Source of the DNA: Arcticibacterium sp964021845
GTDB taxonomy: Bacteria; Bacteroidota; Bacteroidia; Cytophagales; Spirosomataceae
Reading direction: 5' to 3'
NCBI RefSeq assembly: GCF_964021845.1
Contig: NZ_CAXHZC010000002.1
Coordinates: 310,001-374,000, forward strand
Length of the DNA stretch: 64,000 bases
How positions within the stretch are numbered: the first letter of the stretch is position 1; each line of letters begins with the position of its first letter. Shown here in pieces: positions 1 to 8,593 of the stretch. Both the position numbers and the translations under genes were made by a program. The notes under the pieces were generated by a model. That model saw nothing but the letters and a program-made list of their open reading frames with translations. It ran no database searches and was not told where the DNA came from.

Positions 1-768
1 GTAATGGTTTATAACCTAATCAAAACCGCAGGTAATGGCGTTTTCCAAGAAGAGGAATATGCAGAGGCTGCAGCTTTAAAGAAAAAGGTAAAAATCACAG
101 GCGGTCACTGGCATGCTATTTTAGAAAGAAAGCCCGTTTTATTCACAGTACTATCTTTTGTAGCAGTGCTAATAGGCGGGGTTGTAGAATTTGTCCCTAC
201 TTGGATAGTTGATTCTAACGTTCCTACTATTTCTTCTGTACAGCCTTATACGCCATTGGAATTAGAAGGAAGAGATATTTATATCAAAGAAGGTTGTAAT
301 AACTGCCACTCTCAAATGATTCGTCCTTTTAGAAGTGAAACAGAGCGATATGGAGAATACACCAAAGCTGGTGAACTAGTTTATGATCACCCTCACTTAT
401 TCGGGTCAAAAAGAACGGGTCCAGATTTACAGCGAGAAGGAGGTAAATACCCTAACAGCTGGCACTATAACCACATGCTAGACCCTAGCAGTATGTCTCC
501 AGGTTCTATTATGCCTGCCTACCCGTGGCTGTTTGACAATGACGTTGACACGGAATTGATAGAAGACAAATTAGCGGCTATGCAAACCCTTGGCGTTCCA
601 TACTCTGACAAAGAGATTGAAAATGCTACAAGCACTATGCTAGAACAAGCAGAATTGATTTCACAAGATTTGGCCGAAGGCGGAATAGAGGTTAGCGAGG
701 CAAAAGAAATTGTGGCTCTAATAGCCTACTTACAAAGATTAGGAACCGATATAAAAGTAAACCGATGA
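1..768 (+). CDS. ccoO: cbb3-type cytochrome c oxidase subunit II (C-terminal part, 5' end outside window)
   Basis: Membrane-anchored mono-haem c subunit of the high-affinity cbb3 terminal oxidase, which passes electrons to the CcoN catalytic subunit. Counting from the ATG at 4, one membrane segment lies at about residues 44-66 and the haem c site CNNCH at 98-102, followed by the CcoO-typical SQMIRPF. The reading frame stays open to base 1 and the segment before the membrane helix resembles a linker. In many Bacteroidota CcoN and CcoO are fused, so this is probably the C-terminal half of a CcoNO fusion whose oxidase domain lies upstream; that part is inference. The gene is followed at once by ccoQ with an ATGA overlap. 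Confidence 0.93.
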   Translation, partial: VMVYNLIKTAGNGVFQEEEYAEAAALKKKVKITGGHWHAILERKPVLFTVLSFVAVLIGGVVEFVPTWIVDSNVPTISSVQPYTPLELEGRDIYIKEGCNNCHSQMIRPFRSETERYGEYTKAGELVYDHPHLFGSKRTGPDLQREGGKYPNSWHYNHMLDPSSMSPGSIMPAYPWLFDNDVDTELIEDKLAAMQTLGVPYSDKEIENATSTMLEQAELISQDLAEGGIEVSEAKEIVALIAYLQRLGTDIKVNR

Positions 769-947
769 TAAAGAACTACCTATCTGATATAGAAGGAGTA
801 AGTATTTACCCCATCATATCGCTAAGCATATTTTTCATATTCTTTGTTCTGCTTGCAATCTTTGTATTCAAGTCTGACAAAAAATACATTACTCACATGG
901 AAAACCTTCCTTTTGGCGACAGCGAAAGAAAGGGTTCTAAAGCTTAA
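765..947 (+). CDS. ccoQ: cbb3 oxidase small subunit CcoQ-like
   Basis: Sixty-residue protein with one strongly hydrophobic segment at about residues 14-35 and a short basic C-terminal tail. Size, topology and position between ccoO and ccoP identify it as CcoQ, the small subunit that stabilises the cbb3 complex. The start codon overlaps the ccoO stop in an ATGA arrangement, which implies translational coupling. Sequence conservation in this family is low, so the call rests mostly on context. Confidence 0.85.
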   Translation: MIKNYLSDIEGVSIYPIISLSIFFIFFVLLAIFVFKSDKKYITHMENLPFGDSERKGSKA

Positions 948-959
948 ACCAATCAGTCT

Positions 960-1772
960 ATGAATTTTTCAATACAAACTGGAGAACAGTTATTCCAATT
1001 TATACTGTTGGTTGTTCTCATCATTTTTGCCATCATACTTCTTGGTTTGGTTATCAATGTGTTTCTCACTGCTCAAGCTATCTTATACAAGAAAGCGGGC
1101 ATTGAAACTAAGGCCTTTTCTTTAGATTCCTTCTGGAAAAAAATTAAAGGTGAGGTACCAATGGAAATGGAATCTGAACTTTTAATGGACCATGATTATG
1201 ACGGTATTCACGAGCTTGACAATCACCTTCCACCTTGGTGGTTAGGTATGTTCTACGCAGGAATCGTTTTCGCGGTAGTCTATATGTTTAACTATCATGT
1301 TTGGAAATGGAGCCCACTTCAAACAGAAGAGTACGAAATAGCTATGAATGAAGCAGCTGAAGAAAAAGCTTTAGCTCAACAAAATAGCCCGGAAACCACT
1401 ATAGATGAAAGTGCCGTAGAACTTATTACCGACGAAACACAAATTACTAGAGGTAAGACTATTTATGACGGAAACTGTGCCGTATGCCACGGAAACCTAG
1501 GTGAAGGTGGTGTAGGACCAAATTTGACTGACGAATTCTGGCTGCATGGCGGAGACGTAAGTAGTATTTATCAAACAGTAAAATATGGTATTCCTGAAAA
1601 AGGGATGATTTCTTGGGAAGCTACTTTAAAGCCTGTTGATATGCAGCAAGTGAGTAGTTACATTATTACACTTCAAGGTACTAATCCTCCAAATGGAAAA
1701 GCTGCCCAAGGTGATAAATACACGCCTGAAGAGGCCACTGCAGAACCAGCAGAAGCCGAAGAGGTACTTTAA
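960..1772 (+). CDS. ccoP: cbb3-type cytochrome c oxidase subunit III
   Basis: Membrane-bound cytochrome c subunit that delivers electrons to the cbb3 oxidase. There is an N-terminal membrane segment (about 12-38), then the CcoP signature HELDNHLPPWW before a second membrane segment (about 94-112). The haem c domain at about 162-245 has CAVCH at 173-177. Only one CxxCH is present, whereas proteobacterial CcoP has two; a single-haem CcoP is common in Bacteroidota. The acidic, Ala/Glu-rich C-terminal tail looks disordered. It lies 12 bp after ccoQ and 11 bp before ccoG, in one operon. Confidence 0.95.
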   Translation: MNFSIQTGEQLFQFILLVVLIIFAIILLGLVINVFLTAQAILYKKAGIETKAFSLDSFWKKIKGEVPMEMESELLMDHDYDGIHELDNHLPPWWLGMFYAGIVFAVVYMFNYHVWKWSPLQTEEYEIAMNEAAEEKALAQQNSPETTIDESAVELITDETQITRGKTIYDGNCAVCHGNLGEGGVGPNLTDEFWLHGGDVSSIYQTVKYGIPEKGMISWEATLKPVDMQQVSSYIITLQGTNPPNGKAAQGDKYTPEEATAEPAEAEEVL

Positions 1773-1783
1773 AATAAAAGACA

Positions 1784-3214
1784 ATGCCTACCACTGATGT
1801 TTTTGAAGAGTTATACGAAGATGATGAATACCGTAATAGTCTAGCCACTGTAGACAAAGACGGGAAGAGAATCTGGCTTTATCCTAAAAAAGCCAAAGGA
1901 CCTTTTCTTAATAAAAGGCTCTTGGCCACCATCGTATTTCTTACCATTTTCATCAGTGGTCCTTTTATAAAAATTGGCGGACAACCCTTATTGATGATGA
2001 ACTTCTTTGAAAGGAAGTTCGTCATCTTTGGTCAATATTTCCTTCCACAAGACTTCGTTTTGTTTGGTTTAGGAATGATAATATTTGTGCTATTTATCGC
2101 ACTTTTCACCGTAGCTTTTGGTAGAATTTGGTGCGGATGGCTTTGCCCTCAAACCGTATTTATGGAAATGATTTTCAGACCCATAGAAAACTGGCTAGAA
2201 GGTGACGGCAGAGCTCAAAAGAGATTTGACGAAGCTCCATGGACTTTTGACAAAATCTGGAGAAAAACACTTAAACACATCATTTTTATTGCCTTCTCTA
2301 TCTTAATAGCCCATATGACCATGGCCTATATTATTGGGATAGAAAGTGTGAAAGAACTCATTACTCAATCTCCCTCTGAAAACCTTTCTGGTTTTATTGG
2401 CTTGGTGGTTTTTACAGGTATTTTCTATTTTGTGTTCACTAAATTGCGTGAGCAGGTTTGTATCGCTATTTGCCCTTACGGAAGGTTACAAGGTGTACTG
2501 GTAAACAGAGACACCATGACCGTAATTTATGATTACATAAGAGGAGAGCCTAGAGGCAAAATAAAAAAGAATGCTCCAGAAGAAACACAAGCACAAGGCG
2601 ACTGTGTAGACTGTAAGCTTTGTGTGCAGGTTTGCCCTACGGGTATTGACATCAGAAATGGAATTCAACTAGAATGCGTTAACTGTACCGCCTGTATAGA
2701 TGCCTGTGATGATGTTATGGAGAAGGTTAACAAGCCCAAAGGTTTGATAAGATACGCTTCTGTAGAATCGGTAGAAAAAGGAGTTCCTTATAAGTTCTCA
2801 AAAAGGTCTATTGCCTACAGTATTGTTCTAACTTTACTAATCGGCATTGAAGCTTTACTCATCATAGGTAGGGCTGATATAGAAACTACGGTCATGCGAG
2901 TACCTGGTCAGTTGTATCAAACTACTGAAAAAGGTACAGTTACAAACCTGTACAATGCCCAAATGGTCAATAAGTCTCAAGAGGAGATAAATGTTCAAAT
3001 GAAATTAGTAGAACCAGCAGGAGAATTAAGAGTAGTGGGTGCAGAAAGCAGCATTAAATTACCTTCCGGCGAAAAAAGAGAAGTGGTTTTCTTTATAGAA
3101 CTAGAAAAAGGAAAAGTTACCAGTACTAAAACAGAAGTGGTAATAGAGCTGTATGACGCAGAAGAAAATGTAGAGACTATAGAAACTACATTCTTTGGAC
3201 CGGTGGCGAAATAG
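1784..3214 (+). CDS. ccoG: cytochrome c oxidase accessory protein CcoG (RdxA/FixG family)
   Basis: Polyferredoxin-like membrane protein needed for cbb3 oxidase maturation; CcoG proteins are reported to reduce Cu(II) for the CcoN copper centre. The 476 residues hold several membrane segments, the CGWLCPQTVF motif near 121 and CPYGRLQ near 229. Two ferredoxin-type 4Fe-4S motifs follow, with cysteines at 274, 277, 280, 284 and 298, 301, 304, 308. The C-terminal domain from about 370 is the Ig-like FixG domain. Length and order match the family. It is co-transcribed with ccoP upstream and ccoH downstream. Confidence 0.95.
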   Translation: MPTTDVFEELYEDDEYRNSLATVDKDGKRIWLYPKKAKGPFLNKRLLATIVFLTIFISGPFIKIGGQPLLMMNFFERKFVIFGQYFLPQDFVLFGLGMIIFVLFIALFTVAFGRIWCGWLCPQTVFMEMIFRPIENWLEGDGRAQKRFDEAPWTFDKIWRKTLKHIIFIAFSILIAHMTMAYIIGIESVKELITQSPSENLSGFIGLVVFTGIFYFVFTKLREQVCIAICPYGRLQGVLVNRDTMTVIYDYIRGEPRGKIKKNAPEETQAQGDCVDCKLCVQVCPTGIDIRNGIQLECVNCTACIDACDDVMEKVNKPKGLIRYASVESVEKGVPYKFSKRSIAYSIVLTLLIGIEALLIIGRADIETTVMRVPGQLYQTTEKGTVTNLYNAQMVNKSQEEINVQMKLVEPAGELRVVGAESSIKLPSGEKREVVFFIELEKGKVTSTKTEVVIELYDAEENVETIETTFFGPVAK

Positions 3215-3278
3215 CTTTGGACTATAAAAAAATAGAATTACCGAGTAAGAATTTATCAATCTACAAAAAAACAAGAAT

Positions 3279-3710
3279 ATGAGTTGGGGAAAAGGTATTG
3301 CACTATTGTATAGCAGTTTCGTAGTCTTTATGATTGGTCTGGTTTATATGTGCGTTCAGCAGAAAGACATCTTTTTAGTTAGTGCTGATTATTATAAACA
3401 AGAGCTAGCTTACCAAGATAAAATAGACCAAACTCAAAACACATATGACTTAAGTGTGGAGCCGATTATCGATTATACAGAAACAGGATTAGCCATTACA
3501 TTCCCAGAGGAGTGTAGCGAATCATCAGGAGAAGTAAGCCTTTACAGACCATCAAACGGCGACATGGACATCTCTATTCCATTTAAATTAAGCCTAAACA
3601 ATACGCTAAACGTTTCCACAGATAAGCTTGAGAAAGGACTTTGGGTTTTAAAACTAAACTGGTCAAAAGACACAAAGAAATATTACTTAGAGCAGAAAAT
3701 AACCATTTAA
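3279..3710 (+). CDS. ccoH: FixH/CcoH-type cbb3 oxidase assembly protein
   Basis: Small membrane protein of 143 residues: an N-terminal membrane anchor (about 5-26) followed by a periplasmic beta-rich domain with the family's early QxDIFLVSADYYKQELAYQ-type stretch. FixH/CcoH proteins assist assembly of the cbb3 complex. Position directly after ccoG, as in most cco/fix clusters, supports the call. It ends one base before the next gene, so the two are probably translated together. Confidence 0.88.
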   Translation: MSWGKGIALLYSSFVVFMIGLVYMCVQQKDIFLVSADYYKQELAYQDKIDQTQNTYDLSVEPIIDYTETGLAITFPEECSESSGEVSLYRPSNGDMDISIPFKLSLNNTLNVSTDKLEKGLWVLKLNWSKDTKKYYLEQKITI

Positions 3711-3711
3711 T

Positions 3712-4407
3712 ATGCTTTGGTCTGCCTTGGTTATGGGATTTTTTGGCAGTTTACACTGTGCTGGCATGTGCGGTCCTTTGACTCTTTTACTTCCAAATGA
3801 TAAGAAAAAATACGCCACTTTTCTCCTAGGCAGAACACTCTATAATATTGGCAGAGTACTCACTTATGCCCTACTTGGCTTACTTATTGGCTTTATTGGC
3901 CAAAACACCACTTTCTTTATTTCTAAAGGAGTGCTTTCCGTATGGCTCGGCTTAATAATTCTTATTGGCCTATTAGTCTCTGGAAATTTCATTCAGAATA
4001 AATACCTCTACAATAAGTTAAGCAGCTTTACATCAAAGCTAAAATCTGGTTTCCGTAAGAGTTTTGAAGCCAACTACTTTACTGGTCAGCTCGTATTCGG
4101 GACTATTAACGGCTTATTGCCCTGTGGCTTAGTTTATGCTGCACTGGCAGGAGCATTTATTCAGTTAGACGCACTTTCAGGAGCGGCTTTTATGGCACTC
4201 TTTGGACTCGGAACAGTTCCCATGATGCTATCCATTTCTTTAGGAAGTGGCTGGATAAAAAAACGATTTGGAAACCGCATAAAAAATATAATTCCCGCCA
4301 CTTATGCCCTCTTAGCATGCTGGCTAATATTTAGAGGAATTACTACCCAAAACCCAGACTTTCACGGACAAGGCGTAAAGGCTATAGTTCAGTGTTTCAT
4401 ACCTTAA
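3712..4407 (+). CDS. SafE/UreH-like (DsbD_2) integral membrane protein of the cbb3 cluster
   Basis: A 231-residue protein with about six membrane segments that begins with the diagnostic FGSLHCAGMCGPL motif and has a second NGLLPCGLVYAAL motif near residue 140. This is the sulfite exporter TauE/SafE or UreH (DsbD_2) family. Homologues commonly close cco/fix operons and are thought to help copper handling or cytochrome maturation. The role here is inferred from context; the paired cysteine motifs suit metal or thiol chemistry. It starts 1 bp after ccoH and is the last gene before a terminator. Confidence 0.85.
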   Translation: MLWSALVMGFFGSLHCAGMCGPLTLLLPNDKKKYATFLLGRTLYNIGRVLTYALLGLLIGFIGQNTTFFISKGVLSVWLGLIILIGLLVSGNFIQNKYLYNKLSSFTSKLKSGFRKSFEANYFTGQLVFGTINGLLPCGLVYAALAGAFIQLDALSGAAFMALFGLGTVPMMLSISLGSGWIKKRFGNRIKNIIPATYALLACWLIFRGITTQNPDFHGQGVKAIVQCFIP

Positions 4408-4430
4408 AACCAACCTTCTAACCTAAAAAA

Positions 4431-4462
4431 AGGCCAGCTTTGATTTTTTCAAATGCTGGCCT
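4431..4462. terminator. bidirectional intrinsic terminator
   Basis: AGGCCAGC at 4431-4438 pairs with GCTGGCCT at 4455-4462, and the inner arms TTTGA/TCAAA (4439-4443/4449-4453) extend the stem past one bulged T. A run of A precedes it (a T tract for leftward transcription) and a T-rich stretch follows. It separates the convergent cbb3 operon and the sugar-isomerase-like gene. Confidence 0.85.
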
Positions 4463-4469
4463 ATCCTTT

Positions 4470-5423
4470 TTATAATCCTACGGTAGCCAATGTCTTTTTT
4501 ATAGCCGCCATATTAGTTTCTAAAGCAGCCTCATTTTCCATATCATTCAGTTCTTTGTTAAAAGGCTCGGTTCTTAAAGGTCCGTCATAACCAATAGCAA
4601 TAACCCCTTCCATAAATTCTTTGATATTTATGATGCCAGTAGCCATTGGTAATTCCCTTTTCCCATCAGTTTGTTCTTTTCTTTCAAAACCCGCTCTAAC
4701 GTCATTAATATCGCAGGTAATTATATCTTCAGGCTTAAGACTTTTTATGTCTTCAAGTGTGTCGTTTGCGGTATACCAATGAAAACTATCCAGCACAAAA
4801 CCCACATTACTCTGTCCTATCTCGCCAATTAGCTCTTTACCCTCTTTCATACTCGCTATAAAAGGGTACCTCATGGCGGTCAATAAATCTCTGGTGCCAA
4901 GGTATTCTAAGCCAAACCTAATCCCATAATCTTTCATTACACGAGCACATTCACCTAGTCGGTAAGCATGCTGCTTCATGTTTTCATTATAGGTCAAGTC
5001 ATCATGGCTAGATATTATCCAAGTGTTTATCCTAGTTGCTCCTTGTTTTGACATGACTTTACAGAATTTCTCTAAGTCCTTAAAATCATTATTAAACGTA
5101 GTATTATCTTTTCTAAAATCTACTGGCACATTAGTACTGTCGTAAGAAATACCGTGCTCTTTCATCTTAGCTGTATGCTCGTTTAGCTTGGCGTCAGAAT
5201 AAGACTTCATTACTTCCGATGTGTAAGGGCTTATAGCTTCATAACCATATTTGATGGCGTAATCTAAGGTTTCACTTAGGTTAGATTTGACACCAATAAT
5301 GCCAGGATTAAGAGCTAGTTTAAACTTTCTTTCAGCAGTTTGCTGAGCAAAAAGTGAATTAAGAGGAAGGCTTGAAGCCGCAGCAAAAGCAGCAGAAGAT
5401 TTCAAAAATTGACGACGTTCCAT
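4470..5423 (-). CDS. exported sugar phosphate isomerase/epimerase-like TIM-barrel protein
   Basis: A 317-residue protein of the xylose-isomerase-like TIM-barrel (AP endonuclease 2) family, with an N-terminal export signal carrying the Tat-like RRQFLK near residue 3 and an Ala-rich hydrophobic segment up to FAQQ. Candidate metal ligands lie in the stretches LEYLG (about 175), LDSFHWY (about 212) and CDINDVR (about 238), and the typical late TEPF motif is near 287. Bacteroidota encode many exported paralogues of this family acting on sugars or inositols; the substrate is not evident. It is a single leftward gene ending at the shared terminator. Confidence 0.85.
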   Translation of the reverse strand: MERRQFLKSSAAFAAASSLPLNSLFAQQTAERKFKLALNPGIIGVKSNLSETLDYAIKYGYEAISPYTSEVMKSYSDAKLNEHTAKMKEHGISYDSTNVPVDFRKDNTTFNNDFKDLEKFCKVMSKQGATRINTWIISSHDDLTYNENMKQHAYRLGECARVMKDYGIRFGLEYLGTRDLLTAMRYPFIASMKEGKELIGEIGQSNVGFVLDSFHWYTANDTLEDIKSLKPEDIITCDINDVRAGFERKEQTDGKRELPMATGIINIKEFMEGVIAIGYDGPLRTEPFNKELNDMENEAALETNMAAIKKTLATVGL

Positions 5424-5539
5424 TGGTAATTTTTAGTTTGTACTAAACCTAAATTACAAAAGGAAAGGAGTTTTGCGTTTCGCAGAAGCGTCAAAACTTC
5501 ATTTTAATCGACTAAAAGATATGATGGGCTAAAAATGTA

Positions 5540-5764
5540 TTAGAAAAAACGACGAACGAGGTAAATAACAAGGTTAAGCACAATACTTACCAAAATCATA
5601 GTAAGCACCGGAAAATAGATTTTGGTATTACCTTTTTCAAAGGTTAAGTCTCCTGGCAGTTTACCAAACCAGCCTAGTTTATCCCAAAAAAAATAAACCA
5701 GAACACCTATTACTAGAATGGTTATACCTGCAAATATGATGTATTTCCCTAAGTTTTGATTCAT
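5540..5764 (-). CDS. DUF2905 family small membrane protein
   Basis: Small protein with two membrane segments separated by the family signature GWFGKLPGDLTFEKGN around the middle, which identifies DUF2905. The function is unknown. I chose the ATG at 5764 (MNQNLGKY, 74 residues) over an in-frame TTG five codons upstream at 5779. It lies 30 bp downstream of the next leftward gene and may be co-transcribed with it. Confidence 0.85.
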   Translation of the reverse strand: MNQNLGKYIIFAGITILVIGVLVYFFWDKLGWFGKLPGDLTFEKGNTKIYFPVLTMILVSIVLNLVIYLVRRFF

Positions 5765-5794
5765 GGTTAATAGTTTCAAAACAAAGATACCAGT

Positions 5795-6166
5795 CTAATG
5801 TCCAGAAGCAAAAGCCCTTTGAAGCTCAGAACCTTTTGTGTTTTGATGTTCTAGTGTCCAACCCGAGGTGAAGCTAGTTTCCAAAATAGATTTACCCACC
5901 TTTCTAAACACCGAAACCTGAAGTCCTAGTTTTTCCCAAAACATTTCTTCCATCTCATGAACAGTCATTTGTGGTTCAATTGAGAAACTCTCTTGAATTT
6001 TCTTTCTACCATAGTCCTTAATGGTTTTCCAGCGAAAATTGCCTTCAATACTCTCTCCATTTCTAAAAAACTCTATAGTCAAAAAAGGAAAAAGTATATT
6101 AAACTTGGTCTCCACTTCCGCAATACTCATCTTAGGCAACACTTCCAATTTGTTAATCATTTTCAT
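5795..6166 (-). CDS. hypothetical protein
   Basis: A soluble protein of 123 residues from the ATG at 6166 (MKMINKLEVLPKMS); a GTG at 6208 would give 137. It has no signal peptide, membrane segment or metal motif. The sequence reads as an alpha/beta domain with a conserved-looking middle stretch, FPFLTIEFFRNGE, and a C-terminal HQNTKGSELQRAF. I recognise no family. The reading frame has normal codon use for the window, so I take it as a real gene, leftward with the DUF2905 gene. Confidence 0.6.
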   Translation of the reverse strand: MKMINKLEVLPKMSIAEVETKFNILFPFLTIEFFRNGESIEGNFRWKTIKDYGRKKIQESFSIEPQMTVHEMEEMFWEKLGLQVSVFRKVGKSILETSFTSGWTLEHQNTKGSELQRAFASGH

Positions 6167-6344
6167 AGGTTCTGATTTTAAGACAAATGTGGAAAGTTCT
6201 ATTCTCACTAAATATGAGCCTCGTCATTTTCAAAAATCAAATTCGACAGTATTTCTTATCATATCTTTTTATGATAATTGTCATATTTTAGGCTTCTTTA
6301 AGAACTCTACTTGCAGTAGCTTTTTAAGAACCCATTAATTCCCT

Positions 6345-7544
6345 ATGAATAGTTCTCATCAATTTGACGCCGTCTTCCTTTATGCGAATGAAGCCATCAT
6401 TATAACTAATGAACGAGGTGAGATAGTGCGTATTAACCCAGCCACAGAAAAGCTTTTTGGCTATAAAGATGCAGAGTTATTATCAAAACGAATTGATACA
6501 CTAATCCCTGAAAGGTTTAGACACTCGCACGAAGGACATGTTAAAAAATACCATAAAAAGCCAAATCCAAGGTCTATGGGAGCAGGTTTAGACCTATATG
6601 CTCAGAAAAAAAATGGTAGTGAATTTCCGGTAGAAGTAAGTTTAAGCCCATGTAATATAGATGGCCGACCTATGGTCATTGCGTTTATTATTGACATTAC
6701 AGAGCGTAAAAGAGTTGAAGTACAGGCAAAGGACTATCAATTAAAGTTAGAAAAAGAGGTTGAAGACAGAACGCTAATTCTTCAGGAAGCCATTGAAAAA
6801 TTAGAAAACACGAAGAAAAAATTAGACGAATCGCTTCAAAAAGAACGAGAGCTAAACCAGTTAAAGTCAAGGTTTATTTCAACAGCATCGCATGAATTTA
6901 GAACACCTCTAGCTACGGTACTTTCATCACTCACTTTAGTAGAAAAGTATATTGAACTAGAAGATAAACCTAAACAAGAAAAACATCTCTCCCGAATTAA
7001 AAAATCAATTTTAAACCTGACAGACATATTAAACGATATACTTTCTGTCAATAAAATTGACGAAGGTAAACTGGTCACTAAACCTTGTTTTTTCAACTTA
7101 AATAAGCTTTTGGAAGATTTAGTTTCTGAATTAAACCTTATTGCCAAGCCTGGTCAAAAGATACTTTTAGACGTAAATGAGCCAAACGAAATTGAAATTA
7201 ATCAAGACCCTAAGTTGCTAACACATATTTTAAGCAACCTACTTTCAAACGCCATAAAGTTTTCAGACATGGAAACCAATATATACGTTTTGGTAACAGC
7301 TCCTAGTGACGACATTTCAATAAGTATAAAAGACGAAGGAATAGGCATTCCTGAGTCAGACTTAGAAAACCTTTTTACCAGGTTTTTCCGTTCAGAAAAT
7401 GCAGGTCAAATACAAGGTACCGGCCTCGGGCTTTCTATTGTGAATCAATACGCCGAACTGTTAAACGGAAGTGTAGAATGCAAAAGCAAACTCAATGAAG
7501 GCAGTGAATTTACCTTAACCATTCCTAAAATACTTGAATCATGA
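6345..7544 (+). CDS. PAS-domain sensor histidine kinase
   Basis: Cytoplasmic sensor kinase of 399 residues without membrane segments. Order: PAS domain (about 6-120), coiled coil (about 125-172), HisKA with phospho-acceptor His183 in ASHEFRTPL, and HATPase_c with N box SNAIKF (301-306), G1 DEGIGI (330-335) and G2 GTGLGL (358-363). The stop overlaps the start of the REC-CRP regulator gene (ATGA), so the two form a cognate pair. A soluble PAS kinase next to a cbb3 operon could sense oxygen or redox state, but no haem or flavin ligand can be assigned from sequence alone. Confidence 0.93.
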   Translation: MNSSHQFDAVFLYANEAIIITNERGEIVRINPATEKLFGYKDAELLSKRIDTLIPERFRHSHEGHVKKYHKKPNPRSMGAGLDLYAQKKNGSEFPVEVSLSPCNIDGRPMVIAFIIDITERKRVEVQAKDYQLKLEKEVEDRTLILQEAIEKLENTKKKLDESLQKERELNQLKSRFISTASHEFRTPLATVLSSLTLVEKYIELEDKPKQEKHLSRIKKSILNLTDILNDILSVNKIDEGKLVTKPCFFNLNKLLEDLVSELNLIAKPGQKILLDVNEPNEIEINQDPKLLTHILSNLLSNAIKFSDMETNIYVLVTAPSDDISISIKDEGIGIPESDLENLFTRFFRSENAGQIQGTGLGLSIVNQYAELLNGSVECKSKLNEGSEFTLTIPKILES

Positions 7545-8593
7545 AAAAGATACTTTTAATAGAAGATAATTTAGAAATCAGAGAAAACACCACCGAGATT
7601 TTAGAGCTTGATGGTTTTGAAGTCATCTCGGCCGAAAACGGAAAAATTGGTGTAGAAAAAGCATTGGAAAGCGTTCCTGATTTAATCATCTGCGACATAA
7701 TGATGCCCGTTTTAGATGGTTATGGTGTGCTACATTTGCTTTCTAAAAATGTCAAAACCGAAGGAATTCCATTCATTTTCCTTACTGCAAAAGCAGACCG
7801 TGGAGACTTCAGAAGAGGTATGGAAATGGGAGCAGATGATTATATCACAAAACCATTTGAAGAAACCGAGCTGTTAAACGCCATAGAAAGTCGACTCAAA
7901 AAACAGAAACTTATTGACAAAAAATATAAGCAAATGAAAGGCTTAGAAGAGCTTGTCAAAGATGTGGGTGGCGATGAAGATCTTAAAATTCTTAACCAAA
8001 ATAGAGAAATAAGAAACTACCCTAAAAAGTCTGAGATTTACCGCGAAGGAGCATATCCGCTTTACTTATTTTATATTGAAAAAGGCAGAGTAAAGACCTA
8101 TAAAACCAATGAAGACGGAAAAGAACTGATAGTCGGCCTTTATGGTGAAGGCGACTATTTTGGGCATGTAAACCTGATGACTGATGAATCTTATTCAGAG
8201 TCCGCAGCTCCTATTGAGGATTGTGAAATTTCACTTATTCCCAAGTCCGACTTTAACGATTTGCTGCATAAAAACAGACAAGTCTCTCAGAAATTCATTG
8301 GTATATTATCTAAAGAAATAAAGGAGAACGAAGAACAACTCATAAAGCTGGCTTATAACTCTGTTAGAAAAAGAGTATCAGAAGCTTTGGTAAAATTCTT
8401 TGAACCTATGAACCCAGAAAACTTAAAAGTGGGTATCAAAATAAGTAGGGACGACATCTCAAATGTAGCCGGCACTTCGCTTGAAACTGCCATCAGAACC
8501 CTCTCCGACTTTAAAGATGAGAAACTGATTGAAATAGTTTCAGGTAAAATCAGAATTCTGGAAATGGAGAAACTTAAAGCTTTAAGAAATTAA
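7541..8593 (+). CDS. response regulator fused to a CRP/FNR-type DNA-binding protein
   Basis: A 350-residue fusion. An N-terminal receiver domain (1-120) has phospho-acceptor Asp52 in IICDIMMP and Lys104. A cyclic-nucleotide-binding-like jelly roll follows (about 150-255), then a helix-turn-helix of the CRP/FNR type (about 275-345, recognition region ISRDDISNVAGTSLETAIRT). No N-terminal FNR cysteine cluster is present, so a 4Fe-4S oxygen sensor is unlikely. It probably converts phosphorylation by the upstream PAS kinase into DNA binding. Its last 12 bases overlap the convergent ksgA. Confidence 0.93.
   Translation: MKKILLIEDNLEIRENTTEILELDGFEVISAENGKIGVEKALESVPDLIICDIMMPVLDGYGVLHLLSKNVKTEGIPFIFLTAKADRGDFRRGMEMGADDYITKPFEETELLNAIESRLKKQKLIDKKYKQMKGLEELVKDVGGDEDLKILNQNREIRNYPKKSEIYREGAYPLYLFYIEKGRVKTYKTNEDGKELIVGLYGEGDYFGHVNLMTDESYSESAAPIEDCEISLIPKSDFNDLLHKNRQVSQKFIGILSKEIKENEEQLIKLAYNSVRKRVSEALVKFFEPMNPENLKVGIKISRDDISNVAGTSLETAIRTLSDFKDEKLIEIVSGKIRILEMEKLKALRN

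Noticed and set aside
5993..6338. Two rightward frames opposite the hypothetical gene at 5795-6166
   Set aside because: Antisense shadows with abnormal composition.
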